Positions 63,171-64,000 of a stretch of 64,000 nucleotides of DNA are shown one piece after another; positions within the stretch are counted from its first letter, which is position 1, and every line of letters begins with the position of its first letter. The position numbers and the translations under genes were made by a program. This DNA comes from an uncultured Flavobacteriaceae bacterium. GTDB taxonomy: Bacteria > Bacteroidota > Bacteroidia > Flavobacteriales > Flavobacteriaceae. Below the pieces are notes generated by a model. That model was given only the letters and a program-made list of their open reading frames with translations, was not told where the DNA came from and searched no databases. The stretch is taken from the NCBI GenBank assembly GCA_947494325.1, contig CANLUS010000002.1, forward strand, positions 62,001-126,000, written 5' to 3'.

Positions 63171-64000
63171 TTAGTTAAGTTCATTTAAAACTTCAATTAT
63201 TGTTTTGCAACCTTCAGCAATTTCATGATCGCTTATAGTAAGTGGTGGAGTAATTCGAAGCGCTCTCCCTTCGAATAAAAGCCAAAAAAGAATCAATCCT
63301 CTATCTAAACATTTTAGAATGATTTTGGACGCTAATTCCGGCGTATCTACGATGGCGGCCAGCATTAAGCCTTTACCTCTAATCTCTAAAATCGAATCAT
63401 GAACCAAAAGCTCACGAATAAGTTGCTCTTTTTCGAGCGTTTCTTTGATTAGTTCTGAAGTAGTAATCTTAGTAATAGTGGCAAGTCCTGCGGCAGCAAT
63501 TACCGGATGACCTCCGAAAGTTGTGATATGTCCTAATTTCGGATAATTAGATAAAAGTTGCATTATATCGGGTCGCGCAATAAATGCGCCAATAGGCATA
63601 CCACCACCCAAACCTTTTCCGGCAACAATTATATCCGGAATCACATCATAATTCTCGAAGCCCCAAAATGTTCCAGTTCTTCCTACGCCAGGTTGAATTT
63701 CATCTAGAATTAATAAAGCTCCAACCTCTTGACATCTCTTTTTTACTAGTTTAAAATAGTTATTTTTTGGAAGTATGAAACCAGCACCTCCCTGGATGGT
63801 TTCTAAAATAACTGCAGCAGTTTTAGAGGAAATTTTTCTTATATCTTCCAAGTTATTAAATTCTACGAAGCGTGTTCCGGGAATTAAAGGGCGAAATGCA
63901 TTATTTTGGTGTTCAACACCCGATACGCTCATTGCGCCTTGAGTATTTCCATGATAGGATTTTTTGGCCGCAACTATTTCAGACCTTCCAGTAGCTCTCT
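63171..64000 (-). CDS. Class III aminotransferase family (5' end beyond window)
   Basis: The frame is open to the right edge; about 276 residues are visible, starting at ATGRSEIVAAKKSYHGNTQG. The segment LDEIQPGVGRTG (PLP-binding Asp) and the Lys in IIVAGKGLGGGMPIGAFI (internal aldimine) are typical of class III aminotransferases such as acetylornithine or ornithine aminotransferase. The substrate cannot be told, because the N-terminus is missing. An internal ATG exists at 63930-63932, but the frame clearly continues upstream. The C-terminus ends ADGCKTIIEVLNELN-like, normal for the family. Confidence 0.9.
   Translation of the reverse strand, partial: RATGRSEIVAAKKSYHGNTQGAMSVSGVEHQNNAFRPLIPGTRFVEFNNLEDIRKISSKTAAVILETIQGGAGFILPKNNYFKLVKKRCQEVGALLILDEIQPGVGRTGTFWGFENYDVIPDIIVAGKGLGGGMPIGAFIARPDIMQLLSNYPKLGHITTFGGHPVIAAAGLATITKITTSELIKETLEKEQLIRELLVHDSILEIRGKGLMLAAIVDTPELASKIILKCLDRGLILFWLLFEGRALRITPPLTISDHEIAEGCKTIIEVLNELN

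Overview
The window looks like a chromosomal segment of a marine-type member of the Bacteroidota, most likely family Flavobacteriaceae. The evidence is low GC content, type IX secretion (T9SS) type B and type A sorting domains, a PorP/SprF protein, promoters with the TAnnTTTG -7 box, and lineage-typical proteins (DUF4290, DUF1800/DUF1501 pair, CAL67264-type membrane protein, SatD-like protein). I see no insertion sequence, phage, CRISPR array, tRNA or rRNA. Coding density is high and nearly every gene is intact; only the two window edges cut genes.

Layout. 1-6.4 kb: SatD-like gene with an operator-like array, XTP pyrophosphatase, heme-type membrane protein, topoisomerase IV parC-parE. 6.5-13.7 kb: phosphatidylserine synthase, a T9SS adhesin/PorP/small-protein set, lipid A-type acyltransferase, rhomboid protease. 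13.7-20.8 kb: two exported proteins (one with an Arg-rich tail), primosomal helicase PriA, a beta-barrel protein. 20.8-26.2 kb: fatty acid hydroxylase, rpsF-rpsR-rplI, conserved small proteins, a sirtuin, TrmH-type methyltransferase, cold-shock protein. 26.4-34 kb: DUF1800/DUF1501 pair, alanine dehydrogenase, TsaE, YebC, acyl-CoA carboxylase beta. 34.2-42.5 kb: a six-gene module around an AAA+ ATPase with coiled-coil, membrane and unrecognised proteins. This is the best candidate here for an undescribed system. 42.5-47.9 kb: a flavin/Fe-S/MarR redox island with several strong palindromic operators. 47.9-55 kb: lipoproteins, EttA and assorted enzymes. 55-61.3 kb: UvrD-type helicase, DUF4290, MurA (Asp at the fosfomycin-target Cys position), grpE-dnaJ behind a sigma-54-type promoter. 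61.3-62 kb: a non-coding region with two related small-RNA-like hairpin units and the RNase P RNA. 62-64 kb: thioredoxin-like protein, small exported protein and the 3' part of a class III aminotransferase.

How parts work together. parC/parE form one enzyme. The adhesin with PorP/SprF and the small exported protein form a probable T9SS export and anchoring unit. rpsF/rpsR/rplI are ribosomal. grpE/dnaJ are co-chaperones under probable stress control. The redox island couples an FMN reductase, Fe-S/CDGSH protein, Cys-less glutaredoxin-fold protein, MarR regulator, pirin and a large flavin oxidoreductase, probably an electrophile or oxidant response. Several start codons are unusual: pssA and priA have no ATG/GTG/TTG at the position where the family homology begins. 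All family assignments are from reading motifs by eye; no search was run.
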